Below, piece after piece: positions 43,171 through 51,090 of a stretch of DNA of 64,000 nt. The stretch is from Bradyrhizobium sp. cir1 (GTDB taxonomy: Bacteria; Pseudomonadota; Alphaproteobacteria; Rhizobiales; Xanthobacteraceae). Every line of letters begins with the position of its first letter. Position 1 is the stretch's first letter. The notes beneath the pieces were generated by a model. It saw only the letters and a program-made list of their open reading frames with translations, did no database searches and was not told where the DNA came from. A program made the position numbers and the translations under genes. The stretch is from positions 62,001 through 126,000 of the forward strand of contig NZ_JACIHE010000012.1 in assembly GCF_014198245.1 (NCBI RefSeq), in the 5' to 3' direction.

Positions 43171-44160
43171 ATGCACGAAGTTGGCGTTGCGGCAGGCGTA
43201 CCTTTGTCGGATGGACCCAGCCAAGGGGGCATGAACTGGATTCCCGGCGGCACGTTCCGCATGGGCTCCGACAGGCACTACGCCGAAGAGGCACCCGTCC
43301 ATCGCGTCTCGGTGAACGGCTTTTGGATGGACCGAACGCCGGTCACCAATCGCGATTTCCGCAAGTTCGTCAACGCAACAGGCTACGTGACGTCAGCGGA
43401 GACGCGGCCTGACGCAAAGGATTATCCAGGCGCGTTGCCACACATGCTCAAGGCAGGCTCGCTGGTTTTCACGCCACCGAAGCGTCCGGTCGATTTGCGC
43501 GACTGGTCGCAATGGTGGAGTTTCAAATTTGGCGCCAACTGGCGCCGGCCATACGGCCCCCGCAGTTCGATCAGCGGCCTCGACGATCATCCCGTGGTCC
43601 ACCTTGCCTATCGCGATGCTGAGGCCTACGCGACATGGGCTGGCAAGGACTTGCCGACCGAAGCCGAATGGGAGTTTGCCGCGCGCGGCGGACTCGACGG
43701 AGCCGAGTTCGCCTGGGGCGACGAGCTCATGCCCGGCGGCAAGCCAATGGCGAATACCTGGCAAGGCGCATTTCCGTACGAAAATCTCAGCAGGGATGGT
43801 CACGCGCGGACCTCGCCGGTGATGGCGTTCCCGCCGAATGGCTACGGCCTCCATGACATGATCGGTAACGTCTGGGAGTGGACCACGGATTGGTGGTCCA
43901 CCAGACATGAGCCCGATGCGGCCAAGGCGTGCTGCATTCCGCACAATCCACGCGGCGGGCGTGAGCAAGACAGTCACGATCCGTCTCTGCCCAGGATCAA
44001 AATTCCCCGCAAGGTTCTCAAAGGCGGCTCGCATCTCTGCGCGCCGAACTACTGCCGTCGCTATCGCCCGGCTGCGCGTCATGCGGAAGCGGTGGATACG
44101 TCCACGAGCCACGTTGGCTTTCGATGCATCATAAGGAAGGGAGCAAATGATGAGCGATGA
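43171..44160 (+). CDS. Formylglycine-generating enzyme (sulfatase-modifying factor)
   Basis: A 329-residue FGE-sulfatase family protein that converts the active-site cysteine of type I sulfatases to formylglycine. The copper-binding catalytic pair is visible as Cys290 and Cys295 in GGSHLCAPNYCRRYRPAARH, with the correct C-x4-C spacing. The domain opens MNWIPGGTFRMGSDRHYAEEAPVHRV and contains LPTEAEWEFAARGG and GNVWEWTTDWW. ATG 43171 follows GGGAG; TTG 43144 and ATG 43231 are alternatives. No signal peptide is present, so it acts in the cytoplasm. Its end overlaps the sulfatase start by 14 bases, which marks the sulfatase as its client. Confidence 0.95.
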   Translation: MHEVGVAAGVPLSDGPSQGGMNWIPGGTFRMGSDRHYAEEAPVHRVSVNGFWMDRTPVTNRDFRKFVNATGYVTSAETRPDAKDYPGALPHMLKAGSLVFTPPKRPVDLRDWSQWWSFKFGANWRRPYGPRSSISGLDDHPVVHLAYRDAEAYATWAGKDLPTEAEWEFAARGGLDGAEFAWGDELMPGGKPMANTWQGAFPYENLSRDGHARTSPVMAFPPNGYGLHDMIGNVWEWTTDWWSTRHEPDAAKACCIPHNPRGGREQDSHDPSLPRIKIPRKVLKGGSHLCAPNYCRRYRPAARHAEAVDTSTSHVGFRCIIRKGANDER

Positions 44161-45826
44161 GAAGAAGGATAACAAGGCGCGCGATATGAGCCGCCGCAAT
44201 GTTCTGCTCGCGACGACAAGCATTGCCGCCGCGTCCGCATTGGGCGCCGCCGCATCGGTTGAAACGGCACTGGCCCAGGCGCAACAGGCACCGAGCGGAC
44301 AGCGGCCCAATATCGTCGTCATCATGGGCGACGATATCGGCATCTGGAATATCGGTGCCTACCATCGTGGCATGATGGCCGGCCGGACGCCGAACCTCGA
44401 CAAGATCGCCGCAGAAGGCATGCTTTTTACCGATTACTACGCCGAGGCGAGCTGCACCGCAGGCCGCGCCAACTTCATCACCGGCGAGCTGCCGATCCGC
44501 ACCGGCATGACGACGGTCGGCCAGGCCGGCGCCCCCACAGGCTTGCCGGCGGAGGCCGTGACCATTGCCACCGCGCTCAAAGGCATGGGCTATGCCACCG
44601 GCCAGTTCGGCAAGAACCACCTTGGCGACAAGAACGAATTTCTGCCGACCGTGCACGGCTTCGACGAGTTCTTCGGCTATTTGTATCACCTCGACGCGAT
44701 GGAAGATCCGGCTCACCCTGCCTATCCGCAGGAGCTGTTGAACAAGGTCGGCCCGCGCAACATGATCCATTCGTGGGCGACCAATGTAGACGACGCCACC
44801 GTGGATCCCCGCTGGGGCAAGGTCGGCAAGCAGAGGATTGAAGACGCCGGAACGCTCTATCCCAAGCGGATGGAAACGGTGGACGATGAGATCCGAGACT
44901 TCGCGTTGTCGTTCATTGAAAGGGCCAAGGCCGATAACAAGCCGTTCTTCCTGTGGCTCAATCCGACCCGCATGCACATCGTCACGCATTTGTCGCCGAA
45001 GTACCAGGCGATGCGCAACTCCAAGAACGGCTGGTCGATTCATGAAGCCGGCATGGCGCAGCTCGACGACGATGTCGGCCTCGTCATGAAAAAACTCAAG
45101 GACATGGGCGTAGATGACGACACCATTGTCATCTTCACCACGGATAACGGCACCGAGGTCTTCACTTGGCCGGATGGCGGACAGACACCCTTCGCGCAGA
45201 GCAAAGGTACGGTCATGGAAGGCGGCTTCCGCGCGCCGGCGATGATCCGCTGGCCGGGCAAGGTGCCGGCGGGCAAGGTCGAGAACGGCATCATCTCCGG
45301 GCTGGACTGGTTCCCGACCTTGCTGGCGGCTGCCGGCAACCCGAACATTGTCGAGGAACTGAAGAAGGGCAAGCAAATCGGCGACCGCACCTACAAGTGC
45401 CACCTGGACGGTTACAATCAGATGGACATGATCACCGGCAAGGGGCCGTCGAACCGACACGAAATCTGGTACTTCGGCGAGAGCGAGCTGGGGGCCGTGC
45501 GCATCGACGACTACAAGTATCGTTTCATCGACCAGCCCGGGGGGTGGCTGGGCGAAAAGGCCAAGGTTGACGTCCCCTACCTGATCAACCTTCGCCTGGA
45601 TCCGTTCGAGCGAACGGGCTGGCCCGATAGCGGGACCAAATACGGCGCGCAACAATACTTCGACTGGTTCAAATATGAATTCTGGCGCTTCGTGTTCGTT
45701 CAACAGGAGGTCGAGAAGCTGGCCATGACCGCGATCGAGTTTCCGCCGATGCAGAAGGGCGCTAGCTTCAACCTCGATTCCGTGAAGGCGAAAATCGAGG
45801 CCGCCAGGACGGCGATGGCAAAATAA
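44147..45826 (+). CDS. Arylsulfatase with Tat-type signal
   Basis: A 559-residue type I sulfatase that hydrolyses sulfate esters. The formylglycine site is Cys103-Thr-Ala-Gly-Arg107 (the C-x-A-x-R form), followed by ANFITGELPIRTG. Metal ligands appear in VVIMGDDIG near the start and in FTTDNGTEV. The N-terminus has SRRNVLLATTSIAAAS followed by an Ala-rich segment ending ALAQ, a Tat-type signal. Folded export after cytoplasmic maturation by the overlapping FGE is consistent. The start is ATG 44147 or 44150. The natural substrate is unknown. Confidence 0.94.
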   Translation: MMSDEKKDNKARDMSRRNVLLATTSIAAASALGAAASVETALAQAQQAPSGQRPNIVVIMGDDIGIWNIGAYHRGMMAGRTPNLDKIAAEGMLFTDYYAEASCTAGRANFITGELPIRTGMTTVGQAGAPTGLPAEAVTIATALKGMGYATGQFGKNHLGDKNEFLPTVHGFDEFFGYLYHLDAMEDPAHPAYPQELLNKVGPRNMIHSWATNVDDATVDPRWGKVGKQRIEDAGTLYPKRMETVDDEIRDFALSFIERAKADNKPFFLWLNPTRMHIVTHLSPKYQAMRNSKNGWSIHEAGMAQLDDDVGLVMKKLKDMGVDDDTIVIFTTDNGTEVFTWPDGGQTPFAQSKGTVMEGGFRAPAMIRWPGKVPAGKVENGIISGLDWFPTLLAAAGNPNIVEELKKGKQIGDRTYKCHLDGYNQMDMITGKGPSNRHEIWYFGESELGAVRIDDYKYRFIDQPGGWLGEKAKVDVPYLINLRLDPFERTGWPDSGTKYGAQQYFDWFKYEFWRFVFVQQEVEKLAMTAIEFPPMQKGASFNLDSVKAKIEAARTAMAK

Positions 45827-45847
45827 CCTGTATTCATGATCAGCATG

Positions 45848-45874
45848 GCGGGGCGGCCTCTTAGGCCGCCCCGC
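45848..45874 (+). terminator. Terminator-like hairpin after the sulfatase
   Basis: GCGGGGCGGCCT and AGGCCGCCCCGC form a perfect 12-base stem with a 3-base loop, 21 bases after the stop. No T tract follows. The rest of 45827-46138 shows no gene. Confidence 0.6.
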
Positions 45875-46138
45875 GCAGCGCCGGGGGAAGTGTCTCTTCC
45901 TGTGCCCATCGCGACATTTGCTGCGGTTGCACAAAGGGGTCGGTGTCGAGGCGAACCGGACATCGACGATGCGTTCGCACGCGCTCTGGTTTTGCGATGA
46001 CTGTTCGGTGAAAAGTCAGACGATTGCGCTGTCATCGATTCACCGTCAAACACCGGACTATCACCCGTCAATTCGATCTGCGAAGCTGTGACAACACAAA
46101 TGCGCTTGCAAACAAGCGAGCGTGAGGGGAGGTTCGCA

Positions 46139-46339
46139 GTGGATAAGGTGCGACGCTTGCGTGCGATGAGCTCACTGTGCCGTCAACAGGCCGCCTACAA
46201 CAGCATGAACAAGTGGAAGCTGCTCGCAGAAGCAGAATACTGGGAGCATCTGGCCGATCTTGCGTTGTCTTCTCACTTCCAGCAGTGCAACGCGACCACA
46301 AGCACGAATGATGTTGAGCCGAAGACGATTTCCGCGTGA
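46139..46339 (+). CDS. Small conserved-looking hypothetical protein
   Basis: A 66-residue protein starting at GTG 46139, chosen because AGGGGAGG lies 6 bases upstream; an ATG at 46088 without a site is the alternative. The sequence VRRLRAMSSLCRQQAAYNSMNKWKLLAEAEYWEHLADLAL has the feel of a small helical family seen repeatedly in Bradyrhizobium genomes (recalled, not checked). The function is unknown and there is no membrane segment. Confidence 0.6.
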   Translation: MDKVRRLRAMSSLCRQQAAYNSMNKWKLLAEAEYWEHLADLALSSHFQQCNATTSTNDVEPKTISA

Positions 46340-46359
46340 GGTCAGAAACGAGGCTGTTC

Positions 46360-47652
46360 TTACTTCGCCGGCCGGCTCGCTTTTTGCGCGACGTCAATCG
46401 AATCCGCGGCGCGTTCTCGCATCGACACCGCTACGACGGCGCCGGAAATGAACGTCAGGACGGCGATCGAGATGATGGCCGCCGAAAGTCCGAATCGATC
46501 CGCGATGATGCCGGCCGATAACGCTCCGATTGCGTAGCCGAGATCGCGCCAGAAGCGGTAGACGCTGAGCGAGCGCGCGCGCCAGCTTGGGTGCGAGGCA
46601 TCGGATACGGCGGCGATCAAGCTCGGATACACCATGGCGGTGCCAAGTCCGAGCAGGAGGCTGCCGACGAGCCACCACTCGAAACGACTGGTCGCCCCGG
46701 TCAGGAGCAAACCCGCGGCCTGCACCCACATGCCGGCTACGATCAGGCCCTTGCGGCCCCAGCGGTCGGACAGAGGACCCGTGGCGACCTGGAGGATGCC
46801 CCACGTCGCCGGATAGACGGCCTTCAATAGGCCGATCCGATCGACGGCGAGACCGAAGGAGGCGAAAAACAGCGGGAAGATGCCCCAGCTCATGCCATCG
46901 TTGAGGTTGTTCACCAGCCCCGCTTGCGACGCGGCGAACAGATTCCGATCCCTGAACGAGGTGAGGACGAAGATCTCCCGGAAGCTGATCGGAGACGCCT
47001 GACACGCATGCGCCGCAGTCTCCAGCCGGACGTGCTCGCGCGTGTCGCGCACCAAGAGGATCGAGAGCGCGGCGCCGGAGATCGCATAGGCCACACCGAG
47101 GTAGATCGGCGCCGGCCGCAGCCCGTACTTCGACGCAAGATATCCGGTGAGATAGGCCGTCACGCCGACCGCGAGATAGCCGGCGAATTCGTTCAGGCCC
47201 ACCGCCAGGCCGCGCGATTTCGGTCCGACGAGATCGATCTTCATGATCACGGTCATCGACCAGGCAAGGCCCTGGTTGATCCCGAGAAGGGCATTGGCGG
47301 CGATCACCCATTCCCAGCTTGGCGCCCAGATGATCATGAAAGGCACGGGAAGGCCGACGAGCCATCCGAGGATCAGAACGGACTTGCGTCCCCAGGCGTC
47401 GGCGAGCTGGCCTGAGATCAGGTTGGCGCACGCCTTCACCACGCCGAAGCTGACGATGAAGGAGACGACAAGAGTTGTGGAGCCGATCTTGAACTCCTCG
47501 GCACCGATCAGCGGCACGACGGTTCGTTCGATTCCGACCATCCCGCCCACGAAGGCGTTGATGAGGACGAGGAGAGCGAACTGTGGCCAGTTTTCCGTCA
47601 GCCCTAGCTTGACCGAATTCGGACCTCCCGGGGCAGCTGCCGCGTCGCTCAT
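46360..47652 (-). CDS. MFS transporter
   Basis: A 430-residue major facilitator with about 12 helices. The loop 2-3 motif is GQLADAWGRKSVLILG and its repeat in the second half is GPLSDRWGRKGLIVAG. ATG 47652 (MSDAAAAPG) lies 4 bases after the stop of the MBL-fold gene, so both share a transcript. Given the sulfur-related neighbours it could export sulfite, thiosulfate or another product, but that is inference. No substrate is known. Confidence 0.92.
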   Translation of the reverse strand: MSDAAAAPGGPNSVKLGLTENWPQFALLVLINAFVGGMVGIERTVVPLIGAEEFKIGSTTLVVSFIVSFGVVKACANLISGQLADAWGRKSVLILGWLVGLPVPFMIIWAPSWEWVIAANALLGINQGLAWSMTVIMKIDLVGPKSRGLAVGLNEFAGYLAVGVTAYLTGYLASKYGLRPAPIYLGVAYAISGAALSILLVRDTREHVRLETAAHACQASPISFREIFVLTSFRDRNLFAASQAGLVNNLNDGMSWGIFPLFFASFGLAVDRIGLLKAVYPATWGILQVATGPLSDRWGRKGLIVAGMWVQAAGLLLTGATSRFEWWLVGSLLLGLGTAMVYPSLIAAVSDASHPSWRARSLSVYRFWRDLGYAIGALSAGIIADRFGLSAAIISIAVLTFISGAVVAVSMRERAADSIDVAQKASRPAK

Positions 47653-47656
47653 GGCA

Positions 47657-48397
47657 TCAGGCCGCGGCGGCCGTGACGCCCGAATTGGCGGCCCTGATCT
47701 TCGCGGCTTCCGGCGGCGCCGGCGGAATCTCGGCGACCATGAAGCGAACAAACTCGACTTCGTTCTCGATCGCGAACGCTTGATTGTGCCGCTTCTCGAA
47801 GCCGATGGTCGACCATGGTTTCCCGCTCAGCCGGCGACCGCAGACCGATCCTGCATAGGCGCCGGGCAGTACCTCGACATGGTCCGGCAGGCCCTGCAGC
47901 CTGCGCATGCTGCGAAACAGTTGTTTTGCGCCTTCCTCAGCGCTGACCGCGAGTTCGGTACGGCCGAGATCCCCGACCATCAGGGTGTGGCCGGTCAGAA
48001 CGAACCAGGGTTCGTCTGCGCGCGTCCGATCCGTCACAAGGATGCAGATGTGCTCGGGCGTGTGGCCCGGCGTGTGCAGAACAGTTGCCGTGACGTTGCC
48101 GAGCGGAAGGACTTCGCCGTCGCTCACACCCTTGAACGGAAACGACACGCTCGCGGCCGACGAGAGCACGTAGGGTGCCCCCGTCGCCTCGGCGAGAGCC
48201 CGGCCCGCCGAGAGGTGGTCGGCATGGACATGCGTATCGATGACGAAGTGAATCCGCATGCCGGCATTGTCGGCGGCTCGCAGATAGGGCTGGATATCGC
48301 CGACAGGATCTACGACCGCGCCGGCTGCCTTGCCGCCGCAGCCGAAGAGGTAGGAGATGCCGACGGGATCGCTATGCAAGAACTGGCGCAGGATCAT
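47657..48397 (-). CDS. ETHE1-like MBL-fold metallohydrolase
   Basis: A 246-residue metallo-beta-lactamase-fold protein close to persulfide dioxygenases (ETHE1/Blh type). The metal motif is THVHADHLSAG (His56, His58, Asp60, His61), then HTPGHTPEH (His112). The third ligand region reads TGHTLMVGDLGRTEL: a His (137) occupies the place of the usual Asp in TGD, with Asp143 further on. ATG 48397 follows GAGAGGAG. It is divergent from an ArsR-rhodanese regulator and upstream of an MFS gene, resembling bigR-blh type loci that deal with sulfide. Activity as a persulfide dioxygenase is likely but not certain because of the changed ligand. Confidence 0.87.
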   Translation of the reverse strand: MILRQFLHSDPVGISYLFGCGGKAAGAVVDPVGDIQPYLRAADNAGMRIHFVIDTHVHADHLSAGRALAEATGAPYVLSSAASVSFPFKGVSDGEVLPLGNVTATVLHTPGHTPEHICILVTDRTRADEPWFVLTGHTLMVGDLGRTELAVSAEEGAKQLFRSMRRLQGLPDHVEVLPGAYAGSVCGRRLSGKPWSTIGFEKRHNQAFAIENEVEFVRFMVAEIPPAPPEAAKIRAANSGVTAAAA

Positions 48398-48446
48398 GGG
48401 CTTGCACTCCTCTCCGAGAGCAGCTAGATAATATTCAATCGATCTG

Positions 48447-48463
48447 CTGAATGATATATTCAG
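48447..48463. promoter_or_regulatory. ArsR-type operator palindrome
   Basis: CTGAAT-GATAT-ATTCAG is a perfect 6-base-arm palindrome, 8 bases before the regulator's GTG, and an extra half-site ATATTCAA lies at 48431-48438. Its place between the divergent genes and its AT-rich form suit an ArsR/BigR-type repressor acting on both. Confidence 0.7.
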
Positions 48464-48471
48464 GAGCTGCC

Positions 48472-49140
48472 GTGTCAAGCACCGGACCGAAACACGCGAT
48501 CTATGAAAATCTCGCCGAGGTGGCGCAGGCGTTGGGCCATGCACATCGGCTTGAGCTGTTGGAGCACCTCGCCCAGGGCGTGCGCAGCGTCGAGGAGCTA
48601 TCGGCCCGTGCTCATCTGACGTTCGCCAATACATCCCGCCATCTGCAGATCCTCAGGCGCGCGCGTCTCGTCGAGACCGAGCGGCGGGGTAAACATGTTC
48701 TCTATCGCTTGGCCGGCGATGCCGAAGTGGTCGCGCTGACCAAGGCGCTGGGTCGTGTCGGCGAGCGGAACATCGCAGAGATCGGCCGCGTCGTGACCGA
48801 CTACTTCCACGCCCGCGACGCGCTCGAGCCGGTCTTGCGAGATGATCTGGTCGCGAGATTGCACGACGATCTGGTGACGGTGCTCGATGTCCGGCCCGAA
48901 GACGAGTTCGCTCTTGGCCATCTGCCGGGCGCGCTCAACATCCCGCTTGCCGAACTGGAGCGACGCCTCGGCGAACTTCCTAAAGGCCGCGAGGTGATCG
49001 CCTACTGCCGCGGTCCCTGGTGCGTCCTTTCGTTCGAAGCGGTTGCTGCGCTCCGGCCGCGAGGCTATCGCGTCCGCCGGCTCGAGGACGGCTACCCCGA
49101 ATGGAAAGCCGCCGGCCTGCCGGTCGAATCCGTCGCTTGA
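48472..49140 (+). CDS. ArsR-family regulator fused to a rhodanese domain
   Basis: A 222-residue fusion. Residues about 10-100 form an ArsR winged helix (SVEELSARAHLTFANTSRHLQILRRARLVETERRGKHVLYRL). Residues about 130-220 form a rhodanese domain with the active loop YCRGPWCVLS (Cys179, with Cys183 close by). The ArsR part has no cysteine at all, so neither the metal site nor the dithiol of BigR/SqrR is present. Sulfane-sulfur sensing by the rhodanese domain is therefore a reasonable guess. GTG 48472 is chosen because AGGAG precedes it; an upstream ATG at 48451 lies inside the operator. Confidence 0.9.
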   Translation: MSSTGPKHAIYENLAEVAQALGHAHRLELLEHLAQGVRSVEELSARAHLTFANTSRHLQILRRARLVETERRGKHVLYRLAGDAEVVALTKALGRVGERNIAEIGRVVTDYFHARDALEPVLRDDLVARLHDDLVTVLDVRPEDEFALGHLPGALNIPLAELERRLGELPKGREVIAYCRGPWCVLSFEAVAALRPRGYRVRRLEDGYPEWKAAGLPVESVA

Positions 49141-49255
49141 GACACGCGGATCTGGTGCAAGCGCCGAGAGGTCTGCTTCGCGTAGGTGCCTGAACAGGGC
49201 GATGCGAGCGGGCCAAGGCAGCCCTTGACCCAAGGTGGACCTTCGCCGAAGAGCC

Positions 49256-49380
49256 CCTGCGACCAGGCAAAGCTACTCACCGGCCTGAAGGTCGGCGACA
49301 GACCTTCAGGGTTCATCTCGATGGCTACAACTTCCAGCCATTCCTGAAGGGTGACAGGCGCAAGACGCTGTTGCAACCCA
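49256..49380 (+). pseudogene. Frameshifted remnant of a second arylsulfatase
   Basis: One frame reads DQAKLLTGLKVGD and, after an apparent 1-base loss near 49302, the next frame reads TFRVHLDGYNFQPFLKGDRRK. This matches the C-terminal sulfatase segment seen at KQIGDRTYKCHLDGYNQ in the intact gene at 44147, but is clearly from a different sulfatase. No start, catalytic site or remainder is present. Confidence 0.72.
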
Positions 49381-49383
49381 ACA

Positions 49384-49397
49384 TTGATCTAAATCAA
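49384..49397. promoter_or_regulatory. FixK/FNR-type box TTGATCTAAATCAA
   Basis: TTGAT-CTAA-ATCAA, centred 108 bases before the DUF1254 start, fits the FNR/FixK consensus. If used at -41.5 the transcript would start near 49432; CTATTT at 49422-49427 is a possible -10. Confidence 0.72.
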
Positions 49398-49498
49398 ATC
49401 GGATCGCGACACGTCTGCAGGCTATTTCGCGCGGGCCGGTGTCGTGCTCAGGCCTCGGCCGCGCGCTGCCGTCCGTCATATTGGAAAGGGAGTGTTTG

Positions 49499-50965
49499 AT
49501 GCAAAAGCGATCGACCCAGAGTCCGCACGGGCTGACGAAGCGCGATTTTCTCCGATCTGCCGCGTTGGCGACGATTACGGCAACTGCCGCAAGTTCAAGC
49601 CGAGCCTGGGCTCAGTCCGAGCGTCCGGGATTCTTCAAGGCCAAGGACATCGCCGAGGCCGGCTTCATCTATGGCCTGCCGATCGTGATGTCCTATGGCA
49701 TTATGTACGAGTACGCCGTGGACAAGTCGTCAGGGCAGTACAAGGCGCCGTTCAATACGCTGGTCAACGAGGCGCGCGTTTACACATACGAAGATACGGC
49801 CATCGTCACGCCCAACAGCGACACGCCGTATTCGTTCGCATGGCTGGACCTGCGGGCCGAGCCCCTTGTCTTTTCGGTGCCGGCGATCGATCCCAGGCGC
49901 TACTATTCGCTGCAGCTAAACGACCTCAATACGTACAATTTTGGCTATGTCGGCACGCGCGCCACCGGCAGCGATGCGGGAAGTTATATGGTCGCCGGCC
50001 CGCGATGGACTGGTTCGACACCGGCCGGCATCAAGAAGGTGTTTCGGTCGACCACCGATTTCTGCTTGGGACTGCTCCGCACGCAGTTGTTCGACCCGGC
50101 CGATATCGAGGCCGTCAAGAAGATTCAGGCCGGCTACAAGGCGCAGCCACTTTCCAGCTTCCTGAACCAGCCCGCGCCCACGCTGGCGTCGGCGCTTTCT
50201 TTCCCCAAATTCGAGAAGGATCTCGTCCGCACCGAGTTCTTCGAATATCTGGATTTCGCGCTTCAATTCGCGCCGGCGCTGCCGGAGGAACGCTGGATCC
50301 GCGAGCAACTGGCGCGGATCGGCGTGGGGCCGGGCAAGAGCTTTGATTTCCGCAGCCTGTCGCTGGAAGACAAGGCCGAGATCCTGCTTGGCATGACGGA
50401 GGGCGAGCGCAAGGTCACCGAGGCGGTTGCGAGCCTCGGCAAGGACGTCAACGGCTGGCGCGTCAGCGCGGCGTTCGGTGATGCCGCATTCTTTCATGGC
50501 GACTGGCTCCTGCGCGCAGCAGCCGCGAAGGCCGGCATCTATGGCAACGACGCGGTGGAGGCCATGTACCCCCTGGGCAAAGTGGACGCCGATGGCAAGG
50601 AACTCGACTGCTCGAAGTCGAACTACACGCTGACCTTCCCGGCGGGGCAGCTGCCGCCGGTCAACGCCTTCTGGTCGGTGACGATGTATGACGGCAAGAC
50701 GCAGCTTTTGGTGAAGAACCCGATCAACCGCTACCTGATCAACTCCCCGATGCAGCCGCACATGAAGCTCGGCTCCGACGGCTCGCTGACGATCTACGTC
50801 CAGAACAAGTCGCCCGGAGCCGACAAGGAGGCCAACTGGCTGCCGGCGCCGGATGGTCTGGTCTATGTGGTCATGCGGCTGTACTGGCCGAAAACCACGC
50901 CGCCATCGATCCTGCCGGCTGGCGAGGGGACGTGGAAATCTCCGGGCTTCAAGCGCGTGTCCTAA
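49499..50965 (+). CDS. DUF1254/DUF1214 exported protein with Tat-type signal
   Basis: A 488-residue protein of the DUF1254 family with a C-terminal DUF1214 region. The N-terminus has TKRDFLRSAALATITATAASSSRAWAQ, a likely Tat signal. The DUF1254 part includes GFIYGLPIVMSYGIMYEYAV and IVTPNSDTPYSFAWLDLRAEP. The C-terminal part includes NYTLTFPAGQLPPVNAFWSVTMYDG and GLVYVVMRLYWP. AAAGGGAG precedes ATG 49499. No enzymatic role is established for the family. It follows a sulfatase remnant and a FixK-type box, so regulation by oxygen limitation is suspected. Confidence 0.92.
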   Translation: MQKRSTQSPHGLTKRDFLRSAALATITATAASSSRAWAQSERPGFFKAKDIAEAGFIYGLPIVMSYGIMYEYAVDKSSGQYKAPFNTLVNEARVYTYEDTAIVTPNSDTPYSFAWLDLRAEPLVFSVPAIDPRRYYSLQLNDLNTYNFGYVGTRATGSDAGSYMVAGPRWTGSTPAGIKKVFRSTTDFCLGLLRTQLFDPADIEAVKKIQAGYKAQPLSSFLNQPAPTLASALSFPKFEKDLVRTEFFEYLDFALQFAPALPEERWIREQLARIGVGPGKSFDFRSLSLEDKAEILLGMTEGERKVTEAVASLGKDVNGWRVSAAFGDAAFFHGDWLLRAAAAKAGIYGNDAVEAMYPLGKVDADGKELDCSKSNYTLTFPAGQLPPVNAFWSVTMYDGKTQLLVKNPINRYLINSPMQPHMKLGSDGSLTIYVQNKSPGADKEANWLPAPDGLVYVVMRLYWPKTTPPSILPAGEGTWKSPGFKRVS

Positions 50966-50967
50966 AG

Positions 50968-51011
50968 CATGATCCGGAAAAGTGCGAAGCGGTTTTCCGG
51001 AAAGATCATGC
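50968..51011. repeat. Short palindromic repeat GCATGATCCGGAAAA...
   Basis: CATGATC-CGGAAAA pairs with TTTTCCG-GAAAGATCATG around GTGCGAAGCGG, just after the DUF1254 stop. This form is familiar from many Rhizobiales intergenic regions (recalled, not checked). It may also serve as the transcription end. Confidence 0.75.
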
Positions 51012-51038
51012 GTGAACAACAACCTAAACCGCGATGAC

Positions 51039-51090
51039 GATTCATCCAAATCTCATCGCGCTTTAGTGCGGGATGAGATTTGGTTGAATC
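51039..51090. repeat. Inverted repeat GATTCATCCAAATCTCATC
   Basis: GATTCATCCAAATCTCATC (51039-51057) pairs with GATGAGATTTGGTTGAATC (51072-51090) with one mismatch. A further hairpin, CCTCTCCCCG-TCGGGGAGAGG, lies at 51117-51137. The remainder of the 50966-51278 gap holds no gene. Confidence 0.75.

Noticed and set aside
44129..45934. 601-codon minus-strand open frame opposite the sulfatase
   Set aside because: Shadow of the sulfatase, which carries an intact catalytic site.
48431..48463. FixK-type box near the ArsR-rhodanese gene
   Set aside because: The ATTCA/TGAAT half-sites do not fit TTGA-N6-TCAA; an ArsR-type operator explains them better.
49439..49498. Earlier start for the DUF1254 protein
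   Set aside because: The added 20 residues lack similarity to a signal peptide and would displace the Tat motif; AAAGGGAG precedes the ATG at 49499.
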